In this document: piece after piece, positions 45,366-59,000 of the stretch
How the letters are laid out: each line of letters starts with the position of its first letter
How positions within the stretch are numbered: position 1 is the first letter of the stretch
Assembly (NCBI GenBank): GCA_033032175.1
Contig: CM065309.1
Span: 13,578,001-13,642,000, forward strand
Source of the DNA: Saturnia japonica
Taxonomy: Eukaryota; Arthropoda; Insecta; Lepidoptera; Saturniidae
Direction of reading: 5' to 3'
Length of the DNA: 64,000 nt
Notes under the pieces: model-generated
What the model was told of the DNA's origin: nothing
Databases searched by the model: none
Seen by the model: only the letters and a program-made list of their open reading frames with translations
Position numbers and translations under genes: made by a program

Positions 45366-46427
45366 ATCTATTTATGTCTGAATCTATCATAATCTGACCG
45401 CGGCAAAAAAGTATTATTCACTAGGTGACTCGCCAGCTAACGTGGATTTCATAGTTGGCCCATCTCAAAAATTAATTGGGCAGCCTTGATATACATTATT
45501 CATTCAACAATCAAATATTATACATTTAATTTTATAATTATGGAAACTATACATACATCAAATATATATAAACGTGTTCAAACGTGTCTACGTAAAATAA
45601 AATTAAGAAGGTTACATAATTACAAGGCTAAATATAATATTAACAAAGGAACTGTTTCAATATTGAGGAAACTGGTTTTACAAATGTCAACAGTTTTAAA
45701 TTTTCCAAGTAGGTACTTAATCGTGAAAACACAATCATTAGGTACATGTTTGTCATAATTGACGGTTATTGGTCGAAATATAAAAACAGTTCGCGGATAG
45801 TCTAGTCTAGTCATTTTAATTAGAACTTTTACAAGTCGAACAGCGGAGTTTACACAAATGTTAATGATAAATTATTATTTATTTGGTAAATCTGATTATA
45901 CAATTAATTGACAAAATTATTTAGATTCTTCGTAATAAGGCAAAACCACGTCAAAATCTACTTCTTGTAACCTTACACACGACAGTACTTTGCTTGTATA
46001 AGCCCTTAGTAACAATATATACAAATTATTGCACTCATTATATGTCACACTTTTGTCACAAACAATATTGCATACACATTGTATTTTAGCGTAACCAATG
46101 TACAAATTTATTTTACCAATTCTCAGTGGTGAAAAGCCAAATCAACGTACTTCAATTTTAAAATGATTATACTCGTAAATATAACTTACTAAAAAAATAC
46201 GTGTCAAAACATTTTAATAAAAAGTCACAATCGATTGTTTTTTTTAATCAATTTTATAAAAATAACCTTTTAAAAACTTGTTTTGGATACGCGCAAACAC
46301 AATTTTATATTGGATTGACGTTTTCAGTTGAATACACAAGCCTTGAGTGTAAATACACTCCACAGGCCAGATCATATAAAACACAAGATTTGCTAACGCG
46401 TTAGTTAATTCGTTTTTTTTTCTCTAA
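45366..46427. other. Intergenic, no gene seen
   Basis: About 1.1 kb, AT-rich. The ORFs at 45486-45758, 45917-46105 (-) and 46201-46404 have no recognisable features. Confidence 0.4.
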
Positions 46428-46579
46428 GGGCCGATTTTTCAGCCGCCAGATAACTTTAAATGAGGATTAATATTACTTTTTTTTTAATTTTAGGTTTTGA
46501 CAGATAACGTATGAAAAGCTTGTCAAAATTTAATAATTATTGTTTATATAAAGTTATCTGTTGATTGAAAAATCGGGTC
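46428..46579. mobile_element. MITE with about 33-bp terminal inverted repeats
   Basis: The left end 'gggccgatttttca' with 'ccagataactttaaa' pairs with the right end 'tttatataaagttatctg' and 'ttgaaaaatcgggtc'. The 152-bp unit is nearly self-complementary at both ends with no coding capacity. It lies downstream of the ELOVL gene. Confidence 0.7.
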
Positions 46580-47048
46580 GTACTTATAAACTAAATTGTT
46601 AACTGTTGATCAGTTATACGATAGTTATATAAACTACAGATTTTAAGTTGATAATACTTCTCATATACATTTACATTTTAATAGAATAATATATTTTAAA
46701 GTAAACGCATAGAGCAATATTAAATTCCTTAAAAATCAAACCACTATACAGAGATTTATTAACAGTTTAATATTTTATTTACTGACAACTACAAAATTTA
46801 TTAAAATGGTACAAGGATAATGGTAATATCTAGTACATTTTCACTACCAAACCCTACCCTATCCATGAAATAAATAAATGTATGTCGATTCGTTACAAAA
46901 AAAGACTTAAATTACTTTTATGTAATTTCAATAAATTATAACTAATATCACTAATATTATAAGTAACTTAAAAATAATTGAGCTGTCTTCCGTCGTAAAT
47001 TACTATTACATTCTCAGAGCTATTCAGACTGAGCTTCATATTTTGTAC

Positions 47049-47054
47049 TTTATT
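47049..47054 (-). terminator. Possible poly(A) signal of the ELOVL gene
   Basis: AATAAA on the minus strand lies 109 bp beyond the stop codon. Further TTTATT hexamers occur to 46780, so the true site is not fixed. Confidence 0.4.
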
Positions 47055-47162
47055 GTCTTCTGTGGAGCAATATCTAACGTTTACAACACATAGTGTCACT
47101 TGTAGTTAAATATTATAGTTCGTTATTTTCGCAACATAAGTTCACTTTGGAAAGTGATGTAG

Positions 47163-47309
47163 TTATTGGGAGGCGACGGCACCCGCCATCCTTTGCCGAA
47201 CGTCGTTCAAAGCGGAGCCATTACTGAAACCATTCAGTAATGGTAGTTTCATTTCTTTGGACTCTAACTTTGATTCTTCCTCGTCTATTTTTGCTTTGGC
47301 TGCGCTTTT
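47163..47309 (-). CDS. ELOVL last coding exon
   Basis: The exon is 147 nt. The acceptor is ttacAG|AAAAGC, and 48 residues run to TAA at 47165-47163. The exon is a charged, cytosolic-type C-terminal tail (KSAAKAKIDEEESK ... AGAVASQ). Such tails vary among ELOVLs, so the exon is called from phase, splice sites and position. Confidence 0.85.
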   Translation of the reverse strand, partial: KSAAKAKIDEEESKLESKEMKLPLLNGFSNGSALNDVRQRMAGAVASQ

Positions 47310-50300
47310 CTGTAAATAAAAATTCTATAGTAATATTACAAAGAAAGAGTGCGAATTTTGTGTGTATGTAATCTAATAAGGAACTACAAGTTAAATTTGA
47401 TTATTTTTACATTTTATAGTCAATTTATTATCAAGGCTTAAAACTATACGACTTCAGGACTATATAAGGACCACAGCAGTAATAATAAACTTCAAACAAT
47501 CTGGAAGTTGTGTTCAAGTACGCTAAGTGAGAACAACGACGGCGGGAGCGGAGGAGAAGCGGTGCGGCGGCGCGGCGCGGCGCGCGCATCGCGGTGAAGT
47601 TTTGGTCGAATAAATTTAACACAAATGAAACCGTGTTGCACATCTACTTTTAGATAAAATATTACCCTTTATTCAGTGTTAATTAAATACATTTTTATTT
47701 TTATTATTCAACAAAATGTGCTCCTTTTATGTAGCTAGAGAATTGTTCAATGTACAAGCAGATATCAAACAAAATATATTTAAAGTTACCTGAGATTTCT
47801 TGATGTAAGCTTGTTTGTAGAAATCGGAGAAAAGGTAGTAGAAAAGAACAGCATGCATACCGATCCACCAAACAAACGCACGAGGATAGTCACAGTCGAT
47901 AAAGAGCAGTTGGAACGCGTGAATGAATACCAACACAAATTGAACCTGTAAAATAAATTAATTTACTAAATTTTATCTTGAAAACAGATAACTTTTTCAC
48001 CTAGTGAGTATGTTTAAAAAAAATCAACAGTACAGTTTACATTAAGTAAATACAAAAAAAATCACGTCAATTTCTCTTTAAAAAACACGTTACATTATAT
48101 GCATAAATATTCGTTTTTCTGTATATTGATATATTCATTCATAATTCTGCACCTTTTGAATTAATTTATAATTAGTTATTATCATGTCATATCTCTACAG
48201 ACTTATTAATAATAATAAAGATAATATGTAATAATAGTACGTCTAGCGTAGTGGGAAGATAACATTACTATTAACAAATATATTTTAAAATAAAAATACA
48301 ATGTGAATATTAATCAATTTTGTAAAATATACGTAAGGTCTCTCTCACCATTTGCAGAGCGGTGAGATATTTCTTCCACCATAGATATTTCTGGACTTTG
48401 GGACCGAGAGCAGCCAACAAGTAGTATGAATACATCACGATATGTACAAAGGTGTTAAGCATTCCAAAGAACGTAGAATGACCTCCTGTAAGAAGATATT
48501 TATATTAATAATTAAATTTTCTTTTTGTTTTTTTTTTTTACAGTAGCTCGGAAAATTGACGGTACCGCCCCTGATGTTCCCTGAGATTGAAATCCATCTT
48601 TCAACCACTTCACGTTACGCTTGAAGAATTCGATATCGTAAGAAGGATCATTTTACTTACAATTTTTCACGTCATTTAAATAGTAATTTATTGTTGGATG
48701 TATAAACATCTTTTTAAACAAAATAAATAACAATCATGTTAAATATACGTAGTTCTTTGGAAATATTTCCATATTTATATTAAAGACGTCTTATATTCAT
48801 TAGCAAATGTAGATTAATAGCAATCTATTATTTGAACTCCAGTGAATGATTATAACATTATTATAGAACATATCAATCAGTATTGTAATTTGTATCATTT
48901 CTAAAAGAGTCTATCACCGAAGTTATAAAACGTAATTTCCACCGGCAATCAATCGTCGGTCTTCGACTTGAAACTATTTACGTATAACACGTCATATATG
49001 CTCTTTATTCTCTGTATATTGTAGTTTTAGATAATTTGTTTTATATTTTATTTTATACGTAGTTGCTCAAGTTTTTCCAGTTTCACGATCACCAATATTA
49101 GGTCCGGTTTATTGATTAGGTAATTTTAATTTCCAATGTACATTTGCTTTTGGAAAATAATTCATCCAGTTCCTTCGGTTAATGAGATCAATAGAATATA
49201 TTATATCTAATGTCCGTTGGTTCGAGCCTCGATAATTACAAAAGAATGTATGTTTATTCGCGAACATTAACTTTTTTTTGTACTAACACTATATAGATGA
49301 TGGGTTTACGTCGAAAATAATGTGGAAACGACTGAAAAATGTTATTGCAGGGCCACGACTAGATCGTGTAAAATCTATAATTACTAATAATATATTGTTT
49401 TTTGTTTGGATGTTTGACCGCGCTAATCTCTGGAACTGCCAGATTTGAAAAAATATTTTTGCGTTTTATAAATTACTAATTGTCCCAATTATTATTGTTT
49501 ATGAAGATATTATGATGAGTTTTTTTTTTTGATAATAGCCAGGTATCCAAGGAGTAAAACAAAATTGATCAAAACATATCCGGTAGTTTTTGCGTGATGC
49601 GGGCATAATAGCAAACCTCTATCATTTTATTTATATAAATTTATTGAGGAAGATTATAGGTTATGTAACTTATTTTAAACTTTTCCGTGTAAAATCTTGT
49701 ACATAACAAAATGTGCCGACCTACCGAGAACCTGCAGAAAATGCTTTATTAGCCGACTTCAAGCAAAGACGGAGGCTACTCAATTCGAGTGTTTTTTTTT
49801 TTAATGTATGTTCAGCCGTAATTTCCTTGTTTATGACCCCATATGGATAATTATTTTTTTGTTGGGTGGCCCCAATTTAGTTTCATAGGAATTGAACCTT
49901 CAATTTCGAAGATATACGAGGAAACTCTTCAAAATCAATTTAAGTTGTTTTTCTTTTATGTTAAAATTGTCTTGTTTACAAAAAAAAAAAAAATTACTAC
50001 ACGATTAGTTTCGCGTCGATGTGGTGAAGAGTTGGTCGAATAAATTTTAGGCAATAGCCCGAAGTTTGAAATCACCAGTACGTCGTAATTTAACGTGGCA
50101 ACTACGCACGTCCGTGTCTTTATTTAGATAGAGGCCATTACCCAGTAGTTACAAGTATTAAAGTAGTGAGACATTACATTTATCATTTTATTAATATAAA
50201 TAACTTATTAATAACACCTTAACCTTGCCGTTTAAAAGCTCATAGAACTCTAGAAAAACCTTTATTATAAATGAATAAACTTTGTTTGTCCAGTATTGTT

Positions 50301-52991
50301 CAAACACTCGTGCAGCGGTCAAGTACACCAGATGGTTTAATCACACAAATATTGTTAAGTAATAATACGTGGAACATAATATACGCGATTATACGTGTTT
50401 TTTTTTCATGTTTGCGCTTAACTTTGCTTTAATTGCGTTACGCACTTCTGTTAATTTACATAAACACAGAAAAAACTAATTTAATACACACATTTTTTGT
50501 ATGAAATGATAAGACAATGATATTTGTAAATGCGTATCGGCTTAAGGTTAGGTATTTTGTGCGACTATTATATTTTATTTTCTAACAAAATAACAAATTA
50601 GCCCTGAATTACGTAATAAATAGTTATAATTTTCCATATATTATAATAACTATAATTATCCTTTCATTTCTCAAGGTCACACGAATGTACGTAAAAATTA
50701 GTATTATTATTTGTATTGTATTGTAAAAATGGGTATATATGCCATCCATGGGAACATAGTTATGAAATACTGCAAGCTACTTAATCCACGTGGCCTGTTA
50801 CAAATCTATTTTGTATAAAATACTTGCCAATATTTGTACAATGAATACAACTAATCTATTAATAGATACCTTCAAGTATGGAGCAAAGATGGCTCAGTGG
50901 TAGTGTGTATGGACACACACCGCGCCGATCGACATAGATTTGAATCCCAGCAATGAGCCTGAGCTTTCGGTGAACAAAAACATCGTGATCAAACACATAG
51001 CATAGAGGAAGGGCATTTTCTAATTGTCTCCTGGCTAGCTACCACCCTCATGTTGAAAATCCGCCAATCACCTATAGGTATGTTCCGAAAGCTGCATTTA
51101 AGAGCCAAGTCCCCTCTCTAGCTTAGCATATTACCATCTTGTGCCATATCATCACTTAACATCAAGTGAGGTAATGATCAAACGCTAAAACTTCTATATA
51201 TCTTATATATATATATATACATAAAACTAGCTGTGCCCCACGGATTCACACGTGTTAATTTTATTGGACAAACACCGCGCCGCCAACGCACCATGTAGTC
51301 AATCATGATTGTTCTTTCCGCAAGTATAAATTATTTCAATTTTTCATTATCTCCAGACTATGTGTCCAAATAGCATACTCTAAAGAGCAAAGTTTATCTT
51401 CATAAAATTGTCTTTATGATAAAGTAACTTTTGTTTGTAAGGATTAACTTGCCATGTCCAAAAATAATGCTTATAAATCACTTTTAGATTTTCGCTTACT
51501 TTTTTTTTATATACTAAGAACCAATATTATTGTAGAGCATTATATTATATTTTCGTATTATTAACGATTACGCCAGCACACGCGGTTAGAGCAGTTGAGG
51601 AGGGCCTCGACTTCCGACTTACGAACCAAAAATCAATATTTAAGGCTATCTGACAGTTGTAGCCCATCGTTAATCTTATACAAAAATATTTTTTCGTATC
51701 CAACCGGTAGTTCTAGAGATTAGCGTGTTTAAAAAAACAAAAAACCTTTTCCGGTTTAATATATTATTATGGAGTATATAGATTATAGAGGATTGTAGTT
51801 GCGCGCGCATCACGCAAAAACTACTGGATACATTTTGATCAACTCTTTTACTTCTTAGATACTTTGTCCTTGTCTAAAAACATTATCACGATATCTTAAT
51901 TCAATAAAAAGTTATTACAGTTTTAAGAAACTATGATTTTTATAAGCACTACGCGTTCAGTAATGTGTTGTTGGTAAACACCGCAGATGAAGTTGCGGTT
52001 ATCGGCTAGTAAAGAATAAAAAGAAACAGATTTAATGAGACAGTTCATTTTTTAAAAGTATCTCGTACGTAATAAAACAACTATAATAATATATTTAACA
52101 ACTTATCGTACAATTTGCATTCAATTAGGAAATCCGTGTATGAAATGGAATTGTTGTTTCTTTAAAATTTCATACTAAATTGATACGACATTAAGTTGTA
52201 GTTACGGTGGACAGTAGAGTAGGAAACACACCTATGCAAAAATATTATAGTTCTCCCCAAGGCGAACAAGATGATTCTACGTACATATAATTATTTAAAT
52301 ACCGTACGACTATTATGGATACTAATAATTTATAAGCTAAAGTACGTACACCCACCTGTTCTCCATGGAAATGCAAAGGTAAACGTTGCCGTTTTAAATA
52401 ATAAAAACGTAGTGTATTAGGAAAACAAGGCAACAATGTAACAAATGTTAAAGACCTGTATAATGACCTGTTAGACCACTATATACTAAGAGCATTCACA
52501 TTAGCATAGCATAGCATGCACATTAGCATTATTTTCGTATGAAAATAATAAAATAAAAAAACTTTGAATACACCTGCAGCTATCAGTTGCCAATCACGCA
52601 AAAACTACTGGGCCGAATTTAATGCTATTTGGTATGATTGTAGTTTATAGTCTGAAGGTACATTAAGGGTACATTTTTACACGAATGGACATTTGTATAA
52701 ATTGCGATAATGTAACCCAAGATATTAAAAATTTGCTTAAAATAGAAATAATTTTAAGTGCGCTGCGAAAATATAATTTCATTCGTATCATGTTATCCTT
52801 TTCCAAATAGATATTTTCAAAATCCAGGTTAATGTAAGTTTGCAGGACTTAATTAGAAGAGAGATCTAGACTGTATTTCATTACGCTGTTCTGTAGGCGC
52901 TAAACAGTCTTTTATATAAAAATTATATTTGCGTGTTCATGTCCCACGCGTTTGTGCATAATTCGTCCGACTTAGTTGAAACATACAGTTG

Positions 52992-53023
<32 letters not shown>

Positions 53024-56000
53024 CTGACTACACTGTTAGCCTTAGGGGCCCTAAAGCCGCTGCGGCTTTTACAGCTTCACCGGACTTGGGGGCGAGCGCA
53101 GAGGGCACTCAGCCGCGAAAGTTTTGTGGACGACTCGCACGAGGGTGCCAAAGTGGCCGGACCTCGGCTCGGGCGGTCGTCGCGTTCGCAAATAGGTCGC
53201 GATCTATTCGAATCCCTACACCTACGATTCGAGCTAACTAAATATACACATAGGCACGTTCCCTTCCTCCTGGGAGGAAGGAAGGAACCGTGCGTATGTG
53301 TATTCAGTAATCGGAATGTTTCTACACTAACTAGCGCTAACTAACTAGCGTAAAAAAAGAAAAAAAAAGGTCCCTCACAGAACCTATGTACCTGTGTGGT
53401 GTGCACGTGTGTATGTTCATACGTGTGTAGTGTTGTATGTAGGTAGCTAAGTGATGCACGTACAGTGTCACTTGTATCGCGCGGGCGGTTGCCTGACCCA
53501 AGGGTTTCACACCGAGGAACGGACCTAGGCTTGGGTTACCGCTAGAGAGGGTGGACGTGACGGTGTGCTGGAGCGAAATTGACCGCCCGCCCTCTGCGGA
53601 GAGAACGGTGGTTACGCGGGCGTGGGCGCTGGCACGCTCTGTTTGGAGAGACGGATGTGTAATATTTATTCGAATTTTCGATGTGATCGTCGGGATCAAT
53701 AAAAATATTGCGCGGCCGGCGTTTGCACCGGATGTCCGTGGGTGCCGGAACATAAGTGGCGGCTGTTTTTATTAACGGATTCGCGTGGTTCGACGCGGTG
53801 TCGAAATACGAACGGGAGAGCTGTTTAACGTAGGCATGTATCGAAGGAAGCTCCATATCTCTATGGAGATCTACGCTTCGAACATACCACGGGGCCCCGG
53901 TGAGACGATAGAGGAACCTATTCTGTATCGATTGTAACCGTTTGAAACTCGACTCGGACATATGTGCGAACACGGCGCAACTGTATGTCAAAATTGGTCG
54001 AATACACGTCTTGTAGAGCGTGAGCTTATGTCGCGTGGACATTTTACTCACCGAACACAACAGAGGATGCAACCGGCCCAGGACCCACGCGGCCCTGTTC
54101 CTAACCTTACGGATGTGGGGTCTAAAAGAGAGCCTACTATCTAGGGTTACCCCTAGATATTTGGTCTCTCTTACATACGGAATCGGATTATCGTAGAGCT
54201 TAACAGGTTTAAGCTTCCACGGTATCTGTGACGAATCCGCATCGAAGAGCATCGCGGCGCTCTTCGAGGGATTAACGGCTATACGCCACTCGTTAAACCA
54301 CTTCCCGAGAGTGGTCACGGAGCGTTGGACTTTGTGTCTGAGGTGGGATCTATTCCTATCTGAGGCATATAAGACTGTATCGTCAGCGTATAGCCCTACC
54401 TCGACCTCCGGTAGTCGAGGTAGGTCACTGACGTACAGGTTAAATAGGCTAGGAGCCAGGATCGAACCTTGGGAACGCCTGAGCGTATTGGACGGGGCGT
54501 GGACAATTCACCTTCCACTCTATAGCGAAAGGTGCGATCTGTTAGATAGTCGCGAATTATTTTAATTAGCCTATCGGGGACTTCAAAGTGATACAACTTG
54601 TAGATCAATCCCTCGTGCCAGACCTTATCGAAGGCCTTGGCAACGTCGAAAAAGACCGCAAGTGTACGGCGGGGTTTATATAATTCAGCAAAATTAAATG
54701 CAACGTGCTCCGTGAGGCGGTGCACTTGATGAGTGCAAGAATATCTAGCACGGAAACCGAATTGCTCAGGCGGATAGAGGTCTTTCTCCTCTATTACTGA
54801 CTTGAGACGGTTCAGAAGGATCCGCTCGTACATTTTCCCTAAAGTATTTAGGAGACTGATCGGGCGATAGCTGTCGGGAAGCGACGCGCTCTTGCCGGGC
54901 TTACGGATACCTATGACTATGGCCTTTTTCCAGGCGGCTGGAAAATGGCAGTGGGCTATGGCTACATTGAAGATGCAGACCAAAAGAGCTATGAGGCGAT
55001 CGGGAAGAAGTCTAAGTACTTCATTCCTGATCCCGTCGGGACCTGGTGCTTTTCTAAGCTTAAGGCTTTTTATAATGGAAAGAACCTCCTCAGACGTGAC
55101 TGGGGACAGGGAGTCTGTCGCGGGGAGCTTATCCAGCTCCCGCAACCATACAGTTGTAGTTGGCCCCTGCGTAAATAATTCTATAGTCGGCGCATTTTAA
55201 ACTGAGTCGTCGGGCAATAAAAGTCACTGACAGTAGGAATATTTACGCAATGCAACCCGTTATCGATACTTAGCTACCTGCGCACGCGGGGTCGATGCGT
55301 CATCGTGATCTTCATTAGCACTCTGACTCCTGATTGGTCGTTAAGAGTAAGGGTCGTTGTATTTTTTTATAAATATAAGATTTTTGTTATGACACTCATT
55401 ACATTACTTACGCTTCGTTACGCAATACGCACAATGTAGAATTTATTTTCTAACTTGGTTTTGAAGAAATTAAATGGTGACATCAACGCTCAAGCTCGGG
55501 CTGTAATTCACAACGTGTTCCTGTTTTTAAACGAATTGAAAACATTTTATCTTACAAATTACAACTTTTATTTTCAGATAGCGAAAAATTATTCCTATTA
55601 GTACTTAACATAATTTAGCATAGCGATCGTACCTATCTCGTTATCGATATGCACCTCTATAATTCTTACGCACATCACTACACCTCTCCATAAGACGAAG
55701 AAGCTGTAAAAGCCATCAGAGGCTACAGGGCTTCTAAGGCTAACAGTATGGTCAGTAAAAAAAAAAGCGAGACAGAAAAATATGATTTTTGACCCGAAGC
55801 CTCAGTTCATAGTGCGTCGTTTATCGTTGAACAAAATTGTAATACACTATTTACAATTATTGCAAAGCGTTTGATAAGCGCATGCAGTTAAAGCGGTCAA
55901 ACGACATATTAATTACTATAATATTTGTTCAGGCAATACTATTTTTAATCTGTGCTCCGGTTGTCGGTGTTTCGACGCTTGGGGGCGCGCACGGTTTCTT

Positions 56001-59000
56001 CATAAAAAACGGTTTTCCGACGTCGGACTGGTCGGAGTGTTCGGAGCCTTATAATCATTTTTCCAAAAAATTTATTAAGTACTGTGATTGCTTCATAAAA
56101 AACGCTTGTTCGTGGTGGAACAGTTTTGTGTGTACCTAATCAGATACAATAACTCGGACAACGGCGGCCGCTACAGTGAAGTGTGGATTTGCACCCGGTC
56201 AAGGACACAAGAACAACGGCGATCCCCAGGTAAGTCGGCACTGTTCAGCCGGGCTCAGTTATTTTTGGTGGGCCTGAACAACTCCCGAATTGACAGGATA
56301 TAGGAAGTCCCGGGACCGGCGAGTTACAAGGCTATCGAAGGCTTTAATTCGCCGTTCTTAGTATCTGGCCCCCACAATATTTTTTATTCTGATTTCTATA
56401 AAATTTCTGTAACTAAATAAAGTAAATTCTGTATACTATCATAAACTATTTTGTAGGTGTTTTAGCGCAGAACGATGTCGTAGTAAATTATTTTCTAGGT
56501 GAATAATTTTCTTGATTAACGTATCAAGCCGTTTTCGAGTTAAATCCGGACATAAAAACAGACAGTTGGAGGTGGAATATCTCCCGAACTGCTTTTGTAC
56601 TTGCGGGAAGTGAGAACAATAATCAAAATAATATTAAGTAGCCAAAGGTGTGTTGGCGGCGCGGTGTTTGTCGGATAAAAACACGGGTGAAACCGTGGGG
56701 TACAGCTAGTTTTGTAATATATTTAAAATATTTAATGAAACAAAGTGAAAAGATACCAAATTAATCCGAATTATTTTATTTCTACATAATCTTCAAAAAA
56801 AAGCAGTAAATGGAAACTTATGGACTTTATTTTTCCAGGAGTATTCATAGATGGCACTGTACGGATTGGTTAAAATTATCATGATATTAATTTGTTATTT
56901 ATTTGTCACACTTAAGTATATTTTCTGTAAGCACTTATATTAATAACTTAAGACTTGCAATTTATTTTTATTTTTAAATGTTTAAAATAAATAAAATATC
57001 CATTCGATCTTAATTTTCTACGATAGATGTCGTTGTTTGGTGCTTGCGCTATCAAAATTTTTTAAAATTATATTAAACAGACATACTATAAAGCATTATT
57101 ATTCATTGGATATTAAGGTTTTATAAAAATAAATTTATTAAATAAAATTATCTTTTCGTAAAGCATGGTTAACATTTAAAATGATTTTAGTCGGGTATTC
57201 TCAAAGCTTATACCGGTCAAATACCAGGTGAGATTGAGGTGAGGGGAGGTTTTTATTTAGTTGCCGTTTTTCAACAAAAAATCGTTCTCTTGTTAGAACT
57301 ATTTAGGGAGTTTTTTTGACATCTCAAAATTCGTACTTTTCAGTGTTCGTATCTACTTTTGTAGTGTTGGAATTTGCAACTTACATATTTATATTTTAGC
57401 GCCCTCTAGGGAGATTTTGTGACAAAACACAAACTTTTAGTTTGGTAACGTAATTTGCAAAATCCATAATTTTATTTTATTAGAGTTCTCATTTTAGCGC
57501 CCTCTATTGTTACTTCTGTACGAACTGGAAATGGTGTAATTTCTCATCATTGATCATTCAAAAATATTCCCATACTGTTTGTACAGAGGCCTCTAACTGA
57601 AATAATTTCATTTCTACGACTACAGTAACCTAACAAAATATCAATCAATAACAGAACGTCATAAGTGTTGTCTAATAAGTTTTTGTTTCGTGCCTTTTTG
57701 GTGAAGTAATAAAATTCATTATTGCGTGGCAGCAAACACTCTTTTGTACCATTTTACCATTGCCTAAAATTTCCCATCTTATTTTCACCCTCGTTAAATC
57801 TTGTGAATTTATGTGTCTGTCTCTTTTTATTGTCGCTTTTTCGTTTCATCGACTTTCAAATCACATCGATACTAAATAAGTTTTCACTTCAAAAACTAAG
57901 CTAAAAATATATGCCGACCACTATTCCCGGTATAATCAATATGTTCAGTAAAATCAAATAGCAAAGAGTTTAAATTGCGTTATGACTAACTTATGTCATG
58001 CACAGTGGTAGCGTGTACTGACACCGCATCGATCGAAGTGAGTTCGAATCTTTGTAATGAGCCTCATGTTTCAGTAAAGGAAAACATCGCGATGAAACCA
58101 TAGCATGGTGGTAGGGCATTTCCTAAGGCCGCCTGATCAGCTACCAATCTTAAGTTGAAAATATGTCACATAGCACCTATACGTGTGTTCCGGCAACTGC
58201 GTTTGAGAACCAGTCCCCCATTAGACTTAGCATATTATTACCATCTTGGGCCACATTGTCATTAAACCTTTGGTGATATGGTAGCCAAACGATAAACATA
58301 TGAAGAATTAAATAATAATAAAAAAACGTAATCAATAACATATTTTCCTATCGAGGATGGGTTAACGGCTCTTTGATAACATCATGAACTCTGCGACAGT
58401 TTTATGAATATTTTATTTTATTACCGATAATGATAACTTGTTCACAAGAACATGTTTTATAAATTGTTTAACTTTATCCTATCATCTGCCTTTCACAGAA
58501 CCACTTAAACTGAACTACGAAGCCAGAGAACAATCATGTTCGCAAATTTTTACACTTTTCGTACCGTGCGAATGTGGAATGGTATTCCAGCCAACGTATT
58601 CCCTCCTTCTACGATATTGGGTCATTCAAATGAGGCGTAAAGAGGTATTTCAGTAGCCGGTATGTTATTAAGGACTGCTGATCAAATTTGTGTCACCAAC
58701 GCTCGCCGTTGTTTGTGTACTGTACGGTACAGTTACCGTACTTACCATCATGTGCTCAAAAGTCATTTTGCATAACTAATTTAAAAAAATGTGTGATCAA
58801 AGAAATGTCAATACCTTTTAGTATCACTTACAACGTAAGAGACGAGATTCCTAGACCGGTATTTCCATTTTGATGTTTATTATTTCCGTGGGTCTGTAAA
58901 GTATTTACGTCATGTCATACTTGTATGAAACGTATGTTTGCAAATAATCCGATAGTTGTGAAACTTTGCGTAGCATATTAGGTATTTATTGATAATTATT

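Noticed and set aside
48349..48485. Loss of ELOVL function
   Set aside because: All four visible exons are open, in phase and keep the family motifs. The duplicated donor does not in itself break the gene.
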